Below, in pieces: positions 45,684 to 53,411 of a DNA stretch of 64,000 bases. The position numbers and the translations under genes were made by a program. How positions within the stretch are numbered: position 1 is the first letter of the stretch; each line of letters opens with the position of its first letter. The notes under the pieces were generated by a model that was not told the DNA's origin, made no database searches, and worked only from the letters and a program-made list of their open reading frames with translations. Origin of the DNA: Oceanicaulis alexandrii DSM 11625 (GTDB lineage Bacteria; Pseudomonadota; Alphaproteobacteria; Caulobacterales; Maricaulaceae); assembly GCF_000420265.1 (NCBI RefSeq), contig NZ_ATUP01000001.1, forward strand, positions 1,426,001 through 1,490,000, read 5' to 3'.

Positions 45684-46175
45684 TGATAGCTCTCTTCAGC
45701 GCCGGGGTTTGAAGGTTATCCCCGGTCAGGTCAGACCCGGTCATACCTTTCTTTTAATTTGAATCAAAAGAGGGGGTGATAGTAGAGGCGCCCATAACGT
45801 GGATAAGTGCGACGCATCAACGCTGGCGCCAGCTTTCCACAGGGTGTGAGCATGGGTCATCCACGGTCTGACTTTTGTATCATAATGAGACGTTAACTCA
45901 TTTTTTACCTTCGTTAACATTGACCTGTGCGAGTGTGTGGTGGCGGAGGGGGAAAAAACCGGGTCCCGGACTCAGGTAATTATCGACAGACCGCAGGCAA
46001 GTTTCGATCTGTTTATGCCCATGTGTGAATGAGTGGGCGCCAAATGGGCGCCGACGAGATCCTCGCTCGGTCTTGTCCCCATTCACTTTCATGCCGTGGA
46101 CAAGCAGACAGGGTTATTCACAGCTTGCGCGCAACAAGCTACCGATGGGGGATGAGGTCTGCTGAGGAGCCGCGC
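45684..46175. other. oriC: Putative chromosomal replication origin
   Basis: 492-bp gene-free region between hemE (leftward) and the PPSR gene (rightward), the same place as Cori in Caulobacter crescentus, which lies between hemE and the RP001-family gene. DnaA-box-like 9-mers relative to TTATCCACA: TTATTCACA at 46114 (fits TTATNCACA), TTATCCACG at 45798 on the minus strand, TTATCGACA at 45980, and weaker ones at 45716, 45833, 45857 and 46095 (minus). An AT-rich part (45893-45918) holds two GTTAAC 21 bp apart and TTAACTCATTTTTTA, close to the CtrA pattern TTAA-N7-TTAA. A 20-bp imperfect palindrome lies at 45751-45770. Confidence 0.75.
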
Positions 46176-47009
46176 ATGCCCCGATCCGGCGATATCGGAA
46201 TCTATTTCCACGTCCATATGATTTCCGATTCCACAGGGGAAACCCTGATGGAGGTGATGCGCGCTTCGGTGGCGCAGTTCCAGAATGTGAGGCCCATCGA
46301 GCATTTGTTTGCTCTGGTGCGTTCTCCGCGCCAACTCGAGCGGGCGCTCGAGCATATTCAGGCGTTTCCCGGCATCGTCATGTTCACCCTGGTGAACGCG
46401 GATTTGCGCCGGGATCTGGAAGACGCCTGCGCGTCCATGGGCATGCCTGCGCTGGCGGTTCTTGATCCCATTCAGGCCACCATGTCGAGCTATCTGGGTG
46501 CGCCGGTTCAGGGCAAGGCGGGCGCGCAACGCGTGCTGGACGCCGACTATTATCGCCGGATAGAGGCGATGAACTATTCCATGGCTCATGATGATGGTCA
46601 GGGGGATGATCTCGCCAGCGCCGATGTGATCTTGCTCGGCGTGTCGCGCACCTCGAAAACCCCGACCAGCATCTATCTGGGCCATCGCGGCGTGCGCACC
46701 GCCAATATTCCTCTGGTGCCGGGCGCGCCTTTGCCGGAAATCCTGTACCGGCTGAAGAAACCGCTGATCGTGGGCCTCACCGCCTCGCCCGAGCGCATTA
46801 TTCAGATACGCCGCAACCGGCTGTTGAACCTGAAAGAAGACCGCTCCACCGATTATGTGGACGAGGAGACGGTGAAAGAGGAGGTCATTCACGCCAAGCG
46901 TCTGTTTGCACGCTATAACTGGCCGTCGATTGACGTCACCCGTCGCTCGATTGAAGAGACCGCGGCGAAGGTTCTCAACCTTCTCAATGATCATAAATCC
47001 AAATTCTGA
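46176..47009 (+). CDS. ppsR: Pyruvate,phosphate dikinase/PEP synthase regulatory protein (PPSR, DUF299)
   Basis: 277-residue bifunctional ADP-dependent kinase and Pi-dependent phosphorylase family member. P-loop-like GVSRTSKTPTSIYLGHRGVR, the start YFHVHMISDSTGETLMEVMR and the DYVDEETVKEEVIHAK region are family signatures. This is the RP001 homologue that borders the Caulobacter origin. Start is ATG at 46176 with AGGAG at 46164; the open stretch back to 46029 lies in the origin and is unlikely. The target, PPDK or PEP synthase, is not in the window. Confidence 0.93.
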   Translation: MPRSGDIGIYFHVHMISDSTGETLMEVMRASVAQFQNVRPIEHLFALVRSPRQLERALEHIQAFPGIVMFTLVNADLRRDLEDACASMGMPALAVLDPIQATMSSYLGAPVQGKAGAQRVLDADYYRRIEAMNYSMAHDDGQGDDLASADVILLGVSRTSKTPTSIYLGHRGVRTANIPLVPGAPLPEILYRLKKPLIVGLTASPERIIQIRRNRLLNLKEDRSTDYVDEETVKEEVIHAKRLFARYNWPSIDVTRRSIEETAAKVLNLLNDHKSKF

Positions 47010-47018
47010 GGCGCTTAC

Positions 47019-47603
47019 ATGAGCTTCATTCTCGCATCAGGGTCGGCGTCACGCCGCGCCATTCTGGAAAACGCCCAGCTCAACTTCGAAATTGATCCCG
47101 CTGATATTGATGAGGGCGCGGTCAAAGACAGTTTTGAAGGCGATCCTGCGGCGCTGGCGTTAAAACTCGCTGAGCTCAAGGCGTTGGAAGTCTCCAGACG
47201 ACGGCCGGGCGCGCTGGTGCTGGGCTCTGATCAGGTGCTGGAGTTTGACGGCGTCGCCTATGACAAGGCGCGTTCGGTTGAAGAGGCTGAAGCGAGGCTG
47301 CGTCAGCTGCGCGGCGGCGCACATTATCTTCAGGGCGGAATCGCCCTGGCGCGAGATGGTGAGATCGTCTGGCGACATCAGGCTCGATCAATTCTGGTGA
47401 TGCGCGATTTTTCCGATGAGTTCCTGGCATACTACCTTGAGAATGCTGGGGAGATTCTGACCAAGGGCGTGGGGTGCTACGCCTATGAAGGGCTGGGCGC
47501 GCAATTGTTTGAGCGCACTGAAGGCGACTATTTCGCCATTCTGGGCTTGTCGCTCCTCCCGGTTCTGGACGCGTTGCGCCGTGAAGGCGTTGCGGCGCGC
47601 TGA
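47019..47603 (+). CDS. maf: Maf-family nucleotide pyrophosphatase
   Basis: 194 residues. N-terminal FILASGSASRRAILENAQL and the GSDQVLEFDGVAYDKAR motif are the Maf signature, and LGLSLLPVLDALRREG closes the fold. Family members hydrolyse noncanonical nucleoside triphosphates such as m7GTP or dTTP; the YhdE/YceF subtype cannot be decided from here. It is 9 bases after ppsR and one base before aroE, so they share a transcript. Confidence 0.93.
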   Translation: MSFILASGSASRRAILENAQLNFEIDPADIDEGAVKDSFEGDPAALALKLAELKALEVSRRRPGALVLGSDQVLEFDGVAYDKARSVEEAEARLRQLRGGAHYLQGGIALARDGEIVWRHQARSILVMRDFSDEFLAYYLENAGEILTKGVGCYAYEGLGAQLFERTEGDYFAILGLSLLPVLDALRREGVAAR

Positions 47604-47604
47604 C

Positions 47605-48429
47605 ATGGTGAGTGACTGGCCCAAAGCAGCCGTAGTGGGATGGCCGGCGAAGCATTCGCTGTCTCCGTTGATCATGAAGACCTGGCTCGATGAAACAGGC
47701 CAGCCCGGCGATTACGTCATCATTGAATGTGAGCCGGATGCGTTCGCTGAAGCGGTCCGCGCGCGGTTTCATGCGGGTCTGGTGGGCGTCAATGTCACCA
47801 TCCCGCACAAAGAGGCGGCCTTGCAGGCCGCTGATACCTCCAGTGATGCGGCGTGCGCCATAGGAGCAGCGAATGTGCTGGTCTGGCGTCAGGGCCGCAT
47901 TGAAGCGGACAATACCGATCATGTGGGGATCGCCCGCGCCCTTGAATCAGATTCAGGTTCAGGACCTGCCGTTCTGATTGGCTCCGGTGGAGCGGCGCGC
48001 GCCGCTTTGTATCATCTCAAATCCCAGGACCGTGAAATCCGTATTCTCAATCGTACGGCGGATCGTGCGAAGGCTTTGGCGCAGGATTTTGGTCTGACGG
48101 CGGAGATCTATGCGCTGGACGATGCCGCGGCGTTTGAAGGCGCAAGCCTTGTCATCAACGCGACATCCCTGGGCATGACCGGCCAGCCGCCCCTGACTGT
48201 TGATCTGTCAGCGACAGCGAGCGACGCGCTGGTGTTTGACATGGTCTATGCGCCGTTGAAGACAGAGCTTCTGGTGCAGGCCGAGCAGCTGGGCCGGCGC
48301 ACCACTGATGGCCTCATCATGCTGGTGGGACAGGCGCGCCCGGCGTTTGAAGCGTTTTTCGGCGCTCCGGCTCCTGCACATGACGAGGTGCGCGGGGCTT
48401 TGCTGGCGGCGTTGGAGCAACGGGCATGA
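47605..48429 (+). CDS. aroE: Shikimate dehydrogenase
   Basis: 274 residues from the ATG at 47605; an open extension upstream lies within maf. Family signatures: [35 protein letters not shown] (catalytic Lys), the NADP-binding [25 protein letters not shown] and [11 protein letters not shown]. It reduces 3-dehydroshikimate in aromatic amino acid synthesis. Its stop overlaps the coaE ATG by four bases. Confidence 0.95.
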   Translation: MVSDWPKAAVVGWPAKHSLSPLIMKTWLDETGQPGDYVIIECEPDAFAEAVRARFHAGLVGVNVTIPHKEAALQAADTSSDAACAIGAANVLVWRQGRIEADNTDHVGIARALESDSGSGPAVLIGSGGAARAALYHLKSQDREIRILNRTADRAKALAQDFGLTAEIYALDDAAAFEGASLVINATSLGMTGQPPLTVDLSATASDALVFDMVYAPLKTELLVQAEQLGRRTTDGLIMLVGQARPAFEAFFGAPAPAHDEVRGALLAALEQRA

Positions 48430-49031
48430 TCGTTCTGGGCCTCACAGGATCCATCGGCATGGGAAAATCCACCACCGCCACCCTGTTCGCCGAAGAAGGC
48501 GTGCCGGTGTTTGATGCGGACGCGGCGGTGGCGCAGATGTATCTCCCAGGCGGCGAGGCGGTCCCCTTGATCGAGCACGCGTTTCCGGGCTGCACGTCGG
48601 ACAGCGCAGGGGTGGATCGCGTCAAGCTGAGCGCGGTATTGCAGGCGGATCCGGCGAAATTTGAAACGCTGAACGCGATTGTCCATCCCCTCGTAGGGGC
48701 GGCGCGTCGCCGGTTTTTCCATGAGGCGGAACAGTCTGGCGCTGAAATCGTGGTGCTCGATGTGCCGTTACTGTTTGAAACCGGGCAGCATGACCAGGTG
48801 CATCATGTGGTGGTGGTCTCGGCGCCCGAAGCGGTTCAACGTGAGCGGGTTCTGGCGCGTGAGGGCATGAGCGTGGACAAGTTTGAAGCCATTTTGGCGC
48901 GGCAGACGCCGGATGCGGAAAAACGGTCCCGGGCTGATCATGTGATCGACACCAGCCAGGGCGTTGAGTTTGCGCGCGACCAGGTGCGCGCGCTGCTGGA
49001 TCAGCTCAAAACGGATGGGGCCGCGTCATGA
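48426..49031 (+). CDS. coaE: Dephospho-CoA kinase
   Basis: 201 residues. P-loop [17 protein letters not shown], substrate motif [14 protein letters not shown] and [16 protein letters not shown] are the CoaE signature. It performs the last step of coenzyme A synthesis. The ATG overlaps aroE (ATGA) and the stop overlaps dnaQ (ATGA). Confidence 0.96.
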   Translation: MIVLGLTGSIGMGKSTTATLFAEEGVPVFDADAAVAQMYLPGGEAVPLIEHAFPGCTSDSAGVDRVKLSAVLQADPAKFETLNAIVHPLVGAARRRFFHEAEQSGAEIVVLDVPLLFETGQHDQVHHVVVVSAPEAVQRERVLAREGMSVDKFEAILARQTPDAEKRSRADHVIDTSQGVEFARDQVRALLDQLKTDGAAS

Positions 49032-49741
49032 GCAAGCGCGAGATCATTTTCGACACCGAGACGACAGGTCTGGACCCCAGAGGCGGTGATCGCATCACCG
49101 AGCTGGGCTGCGTGGAGGTGATTGACCTCATCCCGACCGGCAAGGACTTGCGCATCCTGATCAATCCCGAGCGCGACATCCCCGCCGAGGTGACCGCCGT
49201 GACGGGTCATACCCGCGAAATGCTCAAAGACGAGCCCGTCTTCATCCAGATCGTCGATCAGTTCCTGGAGTTTATCGAGGACTCAACGCTGGTCGCACAT
49301 AACGCCATGTTCGACATGGGCTTCATCAATATGGAGCTGGAGCGTTGCGCCCGGCCGATCATCCCCAAGTCACGCTTTATCGACACCGCCGCCATGGCGC
49401 GGGCGAAGTATCCCGGCTCACCGGCAAGTCTCGACGCCTTGTGCAAACGCTTTGACGTCTCGCTCGACAGCCGCACCAAGCACGGGGCGCTGATCGACTC
49501 CTACTTGCTGGCGGAAGTGTATCTCGAGCTCAATGGCGGACGTGAGCAAAGCTTGAGCTTTTCAGGGTCTGACGGCGGCGACGGCAAAGTGGTCTATCCC
49601 GTGCGCACGCCGCGGCCGAAATCGCTCAAATCCCTGGTCTCTGAACAAGAACGGGCCGCCCACGCCGAGTTTATCTCGGAGATGGACGACCCGCTCTGGC
49701 AGTCTCTGGGTCTGCTCAAGGCTGACGCCTCGGCAGAGTAA
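49028..49741 (+). CDS. dnaQ: DNA polymerase III subunit epsilon
   Basis: 237-residue proofreading 3'-5' exonuclease. DEDDh residues are in [12 protein letters not shown] (Exo I), [14 protein letters not shown] (Exo II) and [15 protein letters not shown] (Exo III). C-terminal tail ([20 protein letters not shown]) would bind the alpha subunit. The arrangement coaE-dnaQ-secB near the origin is common in alphaproteobacteria. Confidence 0.95.
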   Translation: MSKREIIFDTETTGLDPRGGDRITELGCVEVIDLIPTGKDLRILINPERDIPAEVTAVTGHTREMLKDEPVFIQIVDQFLEFIEDSTLVAHNAMFDMGFINMELERCARPIIPKSRFIDTAAMARAKYPGSPASLDALCKRFDVSLDSRTKHGALIDSYLLAEVYLELNGGREQSLSFSGSDGGDGKVVYPVRTPRPKSLKSLVSEQERAAHAEFISEMDDPLWQSLGLLKADASAE

Positions 49742-49750
49742 GGCTTGGTC

Positions 49751-50254
49751 TTAGGCGTCAGCCGGCGGGGTCGCCGGCGCGCCTTGCTGGGCCTGGGCGC
49801 GCTGAGCCATTTGCTGGCGGTAGAGCGCGGCGAAGTCGACCGGCTCCAGCATCAGCGGCGGGAAGCCGCCATCGCGGGTGGCGTCAGACAGGACGCGGCG
49901 AGCGAACGGGAAGATCAGACGCGGGCATTCGATCAGCAAGAAGGCTTCGCGCGCTTGCGCATCCACGTTCTGGATCTGGAACAGGCCGGCATAAGTCAGC
50001 TCGACGATGAAGACCGGGTTGGAGTCGCGCTGGGCGCGGGCGCCGATGATCAGCTCGACCTCGAACATGTCGCCGCCCATATCGCGGGCCTGAACGTCCA
50101 CGCTCAGATCGATATTGGGCTGTCCGGCGCCGCGCAGGCTGTCTGGCGCGCCAGGATTTTCAAACGACAGGTCTTTGACATACTGTCCCGCCACACGGAT
50201 GGCGGGAGGCATTGGCTGTTCGCCGCCTTGCGGCGTGGCGGGCGCGTCGGTCAT
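49751..50254 (-). CDS. secB: Protein-export chaperone SecB
   Basis: 167 residues. SecB holds preproteins unfolded for SecA. Family features are the VELIIGARAQRDSNPVFIVE strands, LTYAGLFQIQNV and the C-terminal LIFPFARRVLSDATRDGGFP, LMLEPVDFAALYRQQ. The tail is Gln/Ala/Pro-rich. It is convergent to dnaQ, the two stops only 9 bases apart. Confidence 0.95.
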   Translation of the reverse strand: MTDAPATPQGGEQPMPPAIRVAGQYVKDLSFENPGAPDSLRGAGQPNIDLSVDVQARDMGGDMFEVELIIGARAQRDSNPVFIVELTYAGLFQIQNVDAQAREAFLLIECPRLIFPFARRVLSDATRDGGFPPLMLEPVDFAALYRQQMAQRAQAQQGAPATPPADA

Positions 50255-50438
50255 GATGAGTTTACTCAGGTTTTGATCGGGACCGCGCAGGCTGCGCCAT
50301 CCCGTAACAGACTAAGGGTGAAGCGGGGCGCGTAGCATGCGCACGCGTATGCGGCAAGCTCAACCCCCCGCGTGACGCGGGCGGTCATAGCCCCTATATC
50401 TGAAGGCCAACGCACTCAAACCTGCGCGAGCGCCCCTT

Positions 50439-51098
50439 ATGGACATTCTTCAAATCCTGTTTTTCGCTGGCCTGGCCGTGTTCCTGGGCGTGCGCCTGTA
50501 CATGGTGCTGGGCAAGCCGTCGGGACGAACGGCGGAGGATGTGGAACGCGAACAGCGTGAGCGGGCTGAAGCCGCCGGCGCCATGCCGTCTCCGCCCTCC
50601 ATGCGCCCGCCACAAGAAGATACGCCCTTCGCTGCGAGTTTTTCCGGTCCGGCGGGCGAGGGTCTGACCCAGATCGCCCGGCATGATCCCAGCTTTGACC
50701 CCAAGGAATTCACCAAAGGCGCCAAAGCGGCCTATGAAATGATTGTTTCGGCTTACGCCAAAGGTGACCGCGAAGCGCTTCAGCCGCTTTTGTCAGATCG
50801 GGTGATGAAAGCCTATGATCAGGCGATATCGGCGCGTGAAGACCAGAACCTGACGATGATCACAGAGATCGACCGGATCAAGTCCGCCGAGATTTCTGAA
50901 GCCTCTCTTAACGATAATCGGGCCAAGGTGAAGATCGCCTTCTCCGCCGAGCTCGCCAGTGAAACCCGCAATGCTCAAGGAGATGTGGTGGAGGGAGACC
51001 TCACCACTCTGAAAACGGTCGATGAGATCTGGAGCTTTGAGCGTGACGTCACCAACGACAACCCCAACTGGCGCCTGTCCGGGGTCAAGCCCGCTTAA
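50439..51098 (+). CDS. Tim44/TimA-like inner-membrane protein
   Basis: 219 residues: one N-terminal transmembrane segment (LQILFFAGLAVFLGVRLYMV), a Glu/Arg/Pro-rich linker, then a Tim44-like domain (GAKAAYEMIVSAYAKGDREA, VDEIWSFERDVTNDNPNWRLSG). In mitochondria the homologue links the import channel to Hsp70; in Caulobacter TimA is a membrane protein of similar layout. Its end overlaps the start region of mltA. Divergent from secB with a 184-bp gap for promoters. Confidence 0.92.
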   Translation: MDILQILFFAGLAVFLGVRLYMVLGKPSGRTAEDVEREQRERAEAAGAMPSPPSMRPPQEDTPFAASFSGPAGEGLTQIARHDPSFDPKEFTKGAKAAYEMIVSAYAKGDREALQPLLSDRVMKAYDQAISAREDQNLTMITEIDRIKSAEISEASLNDNRAKVKIAFSAELASETRNAQGDVVEGDLTTLKTVDEIWSFERDVTNDNPNWRLSGVKPA

Positions 51099-52314
51099 GC
51101 TGGCCGGGCTTCTGGCCCTGTTAGTCGTGGCTGCGTGTTCCAGCGGACCGGGCGCGCCCTCACCCGCTCAACCTGGCCAGACGGACCGCCCCGGCGGTTT
51201 TCCGCCGCGCCCGGCGGTGAGTTCAGTGACGCTTCATCCGGTGCCGTTCTCTTCGGTTGAGGGCTGGCATCGCGTGGATGCGCAAGCGGCGCTCTCTGCT
51301 TTTGTGCGGTCATGCGAGCGTATTGAAGATCGACCAGACCGCGATCCGATGAATCCGCGCGTCAGCTATGCCGGCTCTGCAGGCGATTGGCGTTCGGTCT
51401 GCTTGCAGGCGGCGATGATCGCGCCCCTGCAGCCCGATGCAGCCAGCGCGCGCGCCTTCTTTGAGCGCAGCTTCACGCCGGTCGAGCTGGATGGCGCAGG
51501 ACGGCTGACCGGGTATTACGAGCCTGTGGTCGAGGTCAGCGCCTCGCCGACGCCGGAGTTTTCGATGGCGATCCGGGGATTGCCAAGTGATCTCCTGACC
51601 GGGGATCTGGGCCAGTTCATCGCCGGACTCGAAGGCCGCCGCGTCGTCGGCCGGGCCGCCGATCGCGAGTTCGTGCCGTATCAGTCGCGCGCCGAGATCG
51701 AAGCGCAAAACCTCGGCGTGCCACTGGCCTGGGGCCGTCCGATTGATGTCTTCTTCTTGCAAATTCAGGGCTCGGGCCGTCTGCACTATCCGGACGGCTC
51801 TGAAGCGCGGGTGCGGTTCGCGGCGCATAACGGCCGGCCCTATGTGTCGATCGGGCGTATCCTGATCGATCGTGGTGAATTGTCTGAACACAACGCCTCC
51901 AAACAGGATATCGAGAATTGGCTGCGCCTGCGCGGGCCGCAATCCTGGCGTCCGCTTTTTGATGAAAATCCGCGCTATGTCTTTTTCACCCTCGATAGCC
52001 TTGATGATCACACCGAAGGTCCGATCGGCGCGCAAGGCGCGCCTCTGACGCCGATGGCGTCGATTGCGGTGGATGCGGCGCACCACGCCTGGGGTGTGCC
52101 TGTGGTGGTGAATGCGCGACTTCATGGCGCGCCAAACTGGAGCGGGCTGGTGATCACCCAGGACGCTGGTGGCGCGATTCAGGGTCCGGTTCGGGGCGAT
52201 CTGTTTTTTGGCTGGGGCTATGAAGCGGGCGAGCGCGCCGGGCGGCAGAATGATCCGAATGCGCGCTGGACGCTGCTTTTGCCGAATGAGCTGGCGGCGC
52301 GACAGCTGCGCTGA
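51043..52314 (+). CDS. mltA: Membrane-bound lytic murein transglycosylase A
   Basis: About 423 residues. A lipoprotein signal (LKLAGLLALLVVAAC) is followed by a Pro/Gly-rich linker, then the MltA domain (GRLTGYYEPVVEVSASP, QIQGSGRLHYPDGSEARVRF) and a C-terminal 3D domain (WGVPVVVNARLH then VRGDLFFGWG). It cleaves peptidoglycan strands. The start is uncertain: the signal peptide only makes sense with a start inside tim44. I take the GTG at 51043 (56-bp overlap); the ATG at 51022 is the alternative. Confidence 0.9.
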   Translation: MTSPTTTPTGACPGSSPLKLAGLLALLVVAACSSGPGAPSPAQPGQTDRPGGFPPRPAVSSVTLHPVPFSSVEGWHRVDAQAALSAFVRSCERIEDRPDRDPMNPRVSYAGSAGDWRSVCLQAAMIAPLQPDAASARAFFERSFTPVELDGAGRLTGYYEPVVEVSASPTPEFSMAIRGLPSDLLTGDLGQFIAGLEGRRVVGRAADREFVPYQSRAEIEAQNLGVPLAWGRPIDVFFLQIQGSGRLHYPDGSEARVRFAAHNGRPYVSIGRILIDRGELSEHNASKQDIENWLRLRGPQSWRPLFDENPRYVFFTLDSLDDHTEGPIGAQGAPLTPMASIAVDAAHHAWGVPVVVNARLHGAPNWSGLVITQDAGGAIQGPVRGDLFFGWGYEAGERAGRQNDPNARWTLLLPNELAARQLR

Positions 52315-52916
52315 TGGCGAAGCGGCGCACTCCACGCGGGCTCAAGCCTGAAGAGCGTGAGCTCTGGACCCGGTTTGCGCGCGGGGTCAAACCGCTGGAT
52401 GCAGAGCGTCTGAAACGGCTGGAGCGCGAGGATGTCGAGCCGCCCAAGCCCAGCGCTCCGCCCATCCCGCAGGTCGAACCGTTGAAATCAGGCGCTTTGC
52501 AGCGCGATCTGATGCGGGAAATGGCGCAGCGCCCCGCAAGGCGCACCCCTGTGGACCGAACGCCGGAAAAGAAGGTCCGCCGCGGTCAGGTCGAGGTCGA
52601 GGCGCGTCTGGATCTTCACGGCATGACCACGGCCAGTGCGCGCCACGCGTTATTGGGGTTTTTGCATCGCTGCCGCGGCAAGGGTTTTCGGACGGTGCTG
52701 GTGATCACCGGCAAAGGCGCCGGCGCCCGGGCGCTCGATGACCGCCGGTTCCAGCCCTGGGACCCTGAGGAACGGGCTCTGCCTGGCATATTGCGCCGGT
52801 CCTTCACCCAGTGGATGCGCGATCCAGACTTTGCCCAGCTAGCGTCCGGCTTTGCCGAAGCGAGCCGTAAACACGGCGGCTCGGGGGCGTTCTATGTGAT
52901 GCTGAGACAGCGATAA
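52314..52916 (+). CDS. Smr/MutS2-domain protein
   Basis: 200 residues: a basic, charged N-terminus (about 1-95) and a C-terminal Smr domain (ARLDLHGMTTASARHALLGF, VLVITGKGAGARALDD, GSGAFYVMLRQR). LDxH and TGxG are the residues linked to nuclease activity in Smr domains. The ATG shares its A with the mltA stop (TGATG), so translation is coupled. Function is DNA or RNA related but not known for this stand-alone form. Confidence 0.92.
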   Translation: MAKRRTPRGLKPEERELWTRFARGVKPLDAERLKRLEREDVEPPKPSAPPIPQVEPLKSGALQRDLMREMAQRPARRTPVDRTPEKKVRRGQVEVEARLDLHGMTTASARHALLGFLHRCRGKGFRTVLVITGKGAGARALDDRRFQPWDPEERALPGILRRSFTQWMRDPDFAQLASGFAEASRKHGGSGAFYVMLRQR

Positions 52917-52937
52917 ATCTTAGCATATTCAATCAGG

Positions 52938-53004
52938 TATATTCCTAACTAAGTTTTTAGTTGATAGCAGGGCGGGCCCATGCGATGACAAGAAAAACTA
53001 AGGA
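52938..53004 (+). promoter_or_regulatory. Promoter and palindromic operator candidate for the BlaI cassette
   Basis: TATATT (52938-52943) is a possible -10. Just downstream is AACTAA-GTTT-TTAGTT (52947-52962), a perfect 6-bp-arm palindrome, and a third AACTAA half-site at 52996-53001, next to the ribosome-binding AAGGA. Placement over the start of transcription fits autorepression by the BlaI-type protein encoded next. The sequence is not the TACA-TGTA type known for staphylococcal BlaI/MecI. Confidence 0.5.
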
Positions 53005-53012
53005 ATACGTTG

Positions 53013-53411
53013 ATGGCCAGACCTGCCTCCCCGACCCTGACCGAAGCCGAACACCGCATCATGAGTGTCTTATGGACGCGCGGTGAAGCCAGCGTCCGTG
53101 AGCTGACGGATGCCTTGGAGCCCGCTTACGGACTCGCCTACACGACCGTACTGACCACGGTGCGGATCATGGCGGACAAGGGTTATGTCAGTTTCCGCAA
53201 GGAGGGCCGGGCGCATATCTACGCGCCGGCCTTGTCTCAGGAGGGGGCTCAGCGCACAGCGCTCGGTTCGGTTCTGAAATCCTTTTTTGGCGGCTCGCCC
53301 CAGCAGCTCGCTCAGCATCTGATCGCAGACGAGGCTTTGACCCTGGATGATATCGACGCCTTGCGCGACGAACTGCTCAAGCAGAGTGCGCAGAAAGGCG
53401 GCGACGCATGA
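53013..53411 (+). CDS. blaI: BlaI/MecI-family transcriptional repressor
   Basis: 132 residues from the ATG at 53013 (the TTG one codon upstream is less likely). N-terminal winged helix: LTEAEHRIMSVLWTRGEASV, RELTDALEPAYGLAYTTVLT and KGYVSFRKEGRAHIYAPAL; C-terminal dimerisation helices. Members are inactivated by proteolysis from a BlaR1/MecR1-type M56 peptidase. Its stop overlaps the M56-ankyrin gene ATG by four bases. AAGGA is nine bases from the ATG. Confidence 0.92.
   Translation: MARPASPTLTEAEHRIMSVLWTRGEASVRELTDALEPAYGLAYTTVLTTVRIMADKGYVSFRKEGRAHIYAPALSQEGAQRTALGSVLKSFFGGSPQQLAQHLIADEALTLDDIDALRDELLKQSAQKGGDA

Noticed and set aside
45898-46092. 64-residue minus-strand ORF in the origin region
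   Set aside because: No ribosome-binding site, no recognisable protein features, and it runs through the DnaA-box-like sites; the region is better explained as non-coding.
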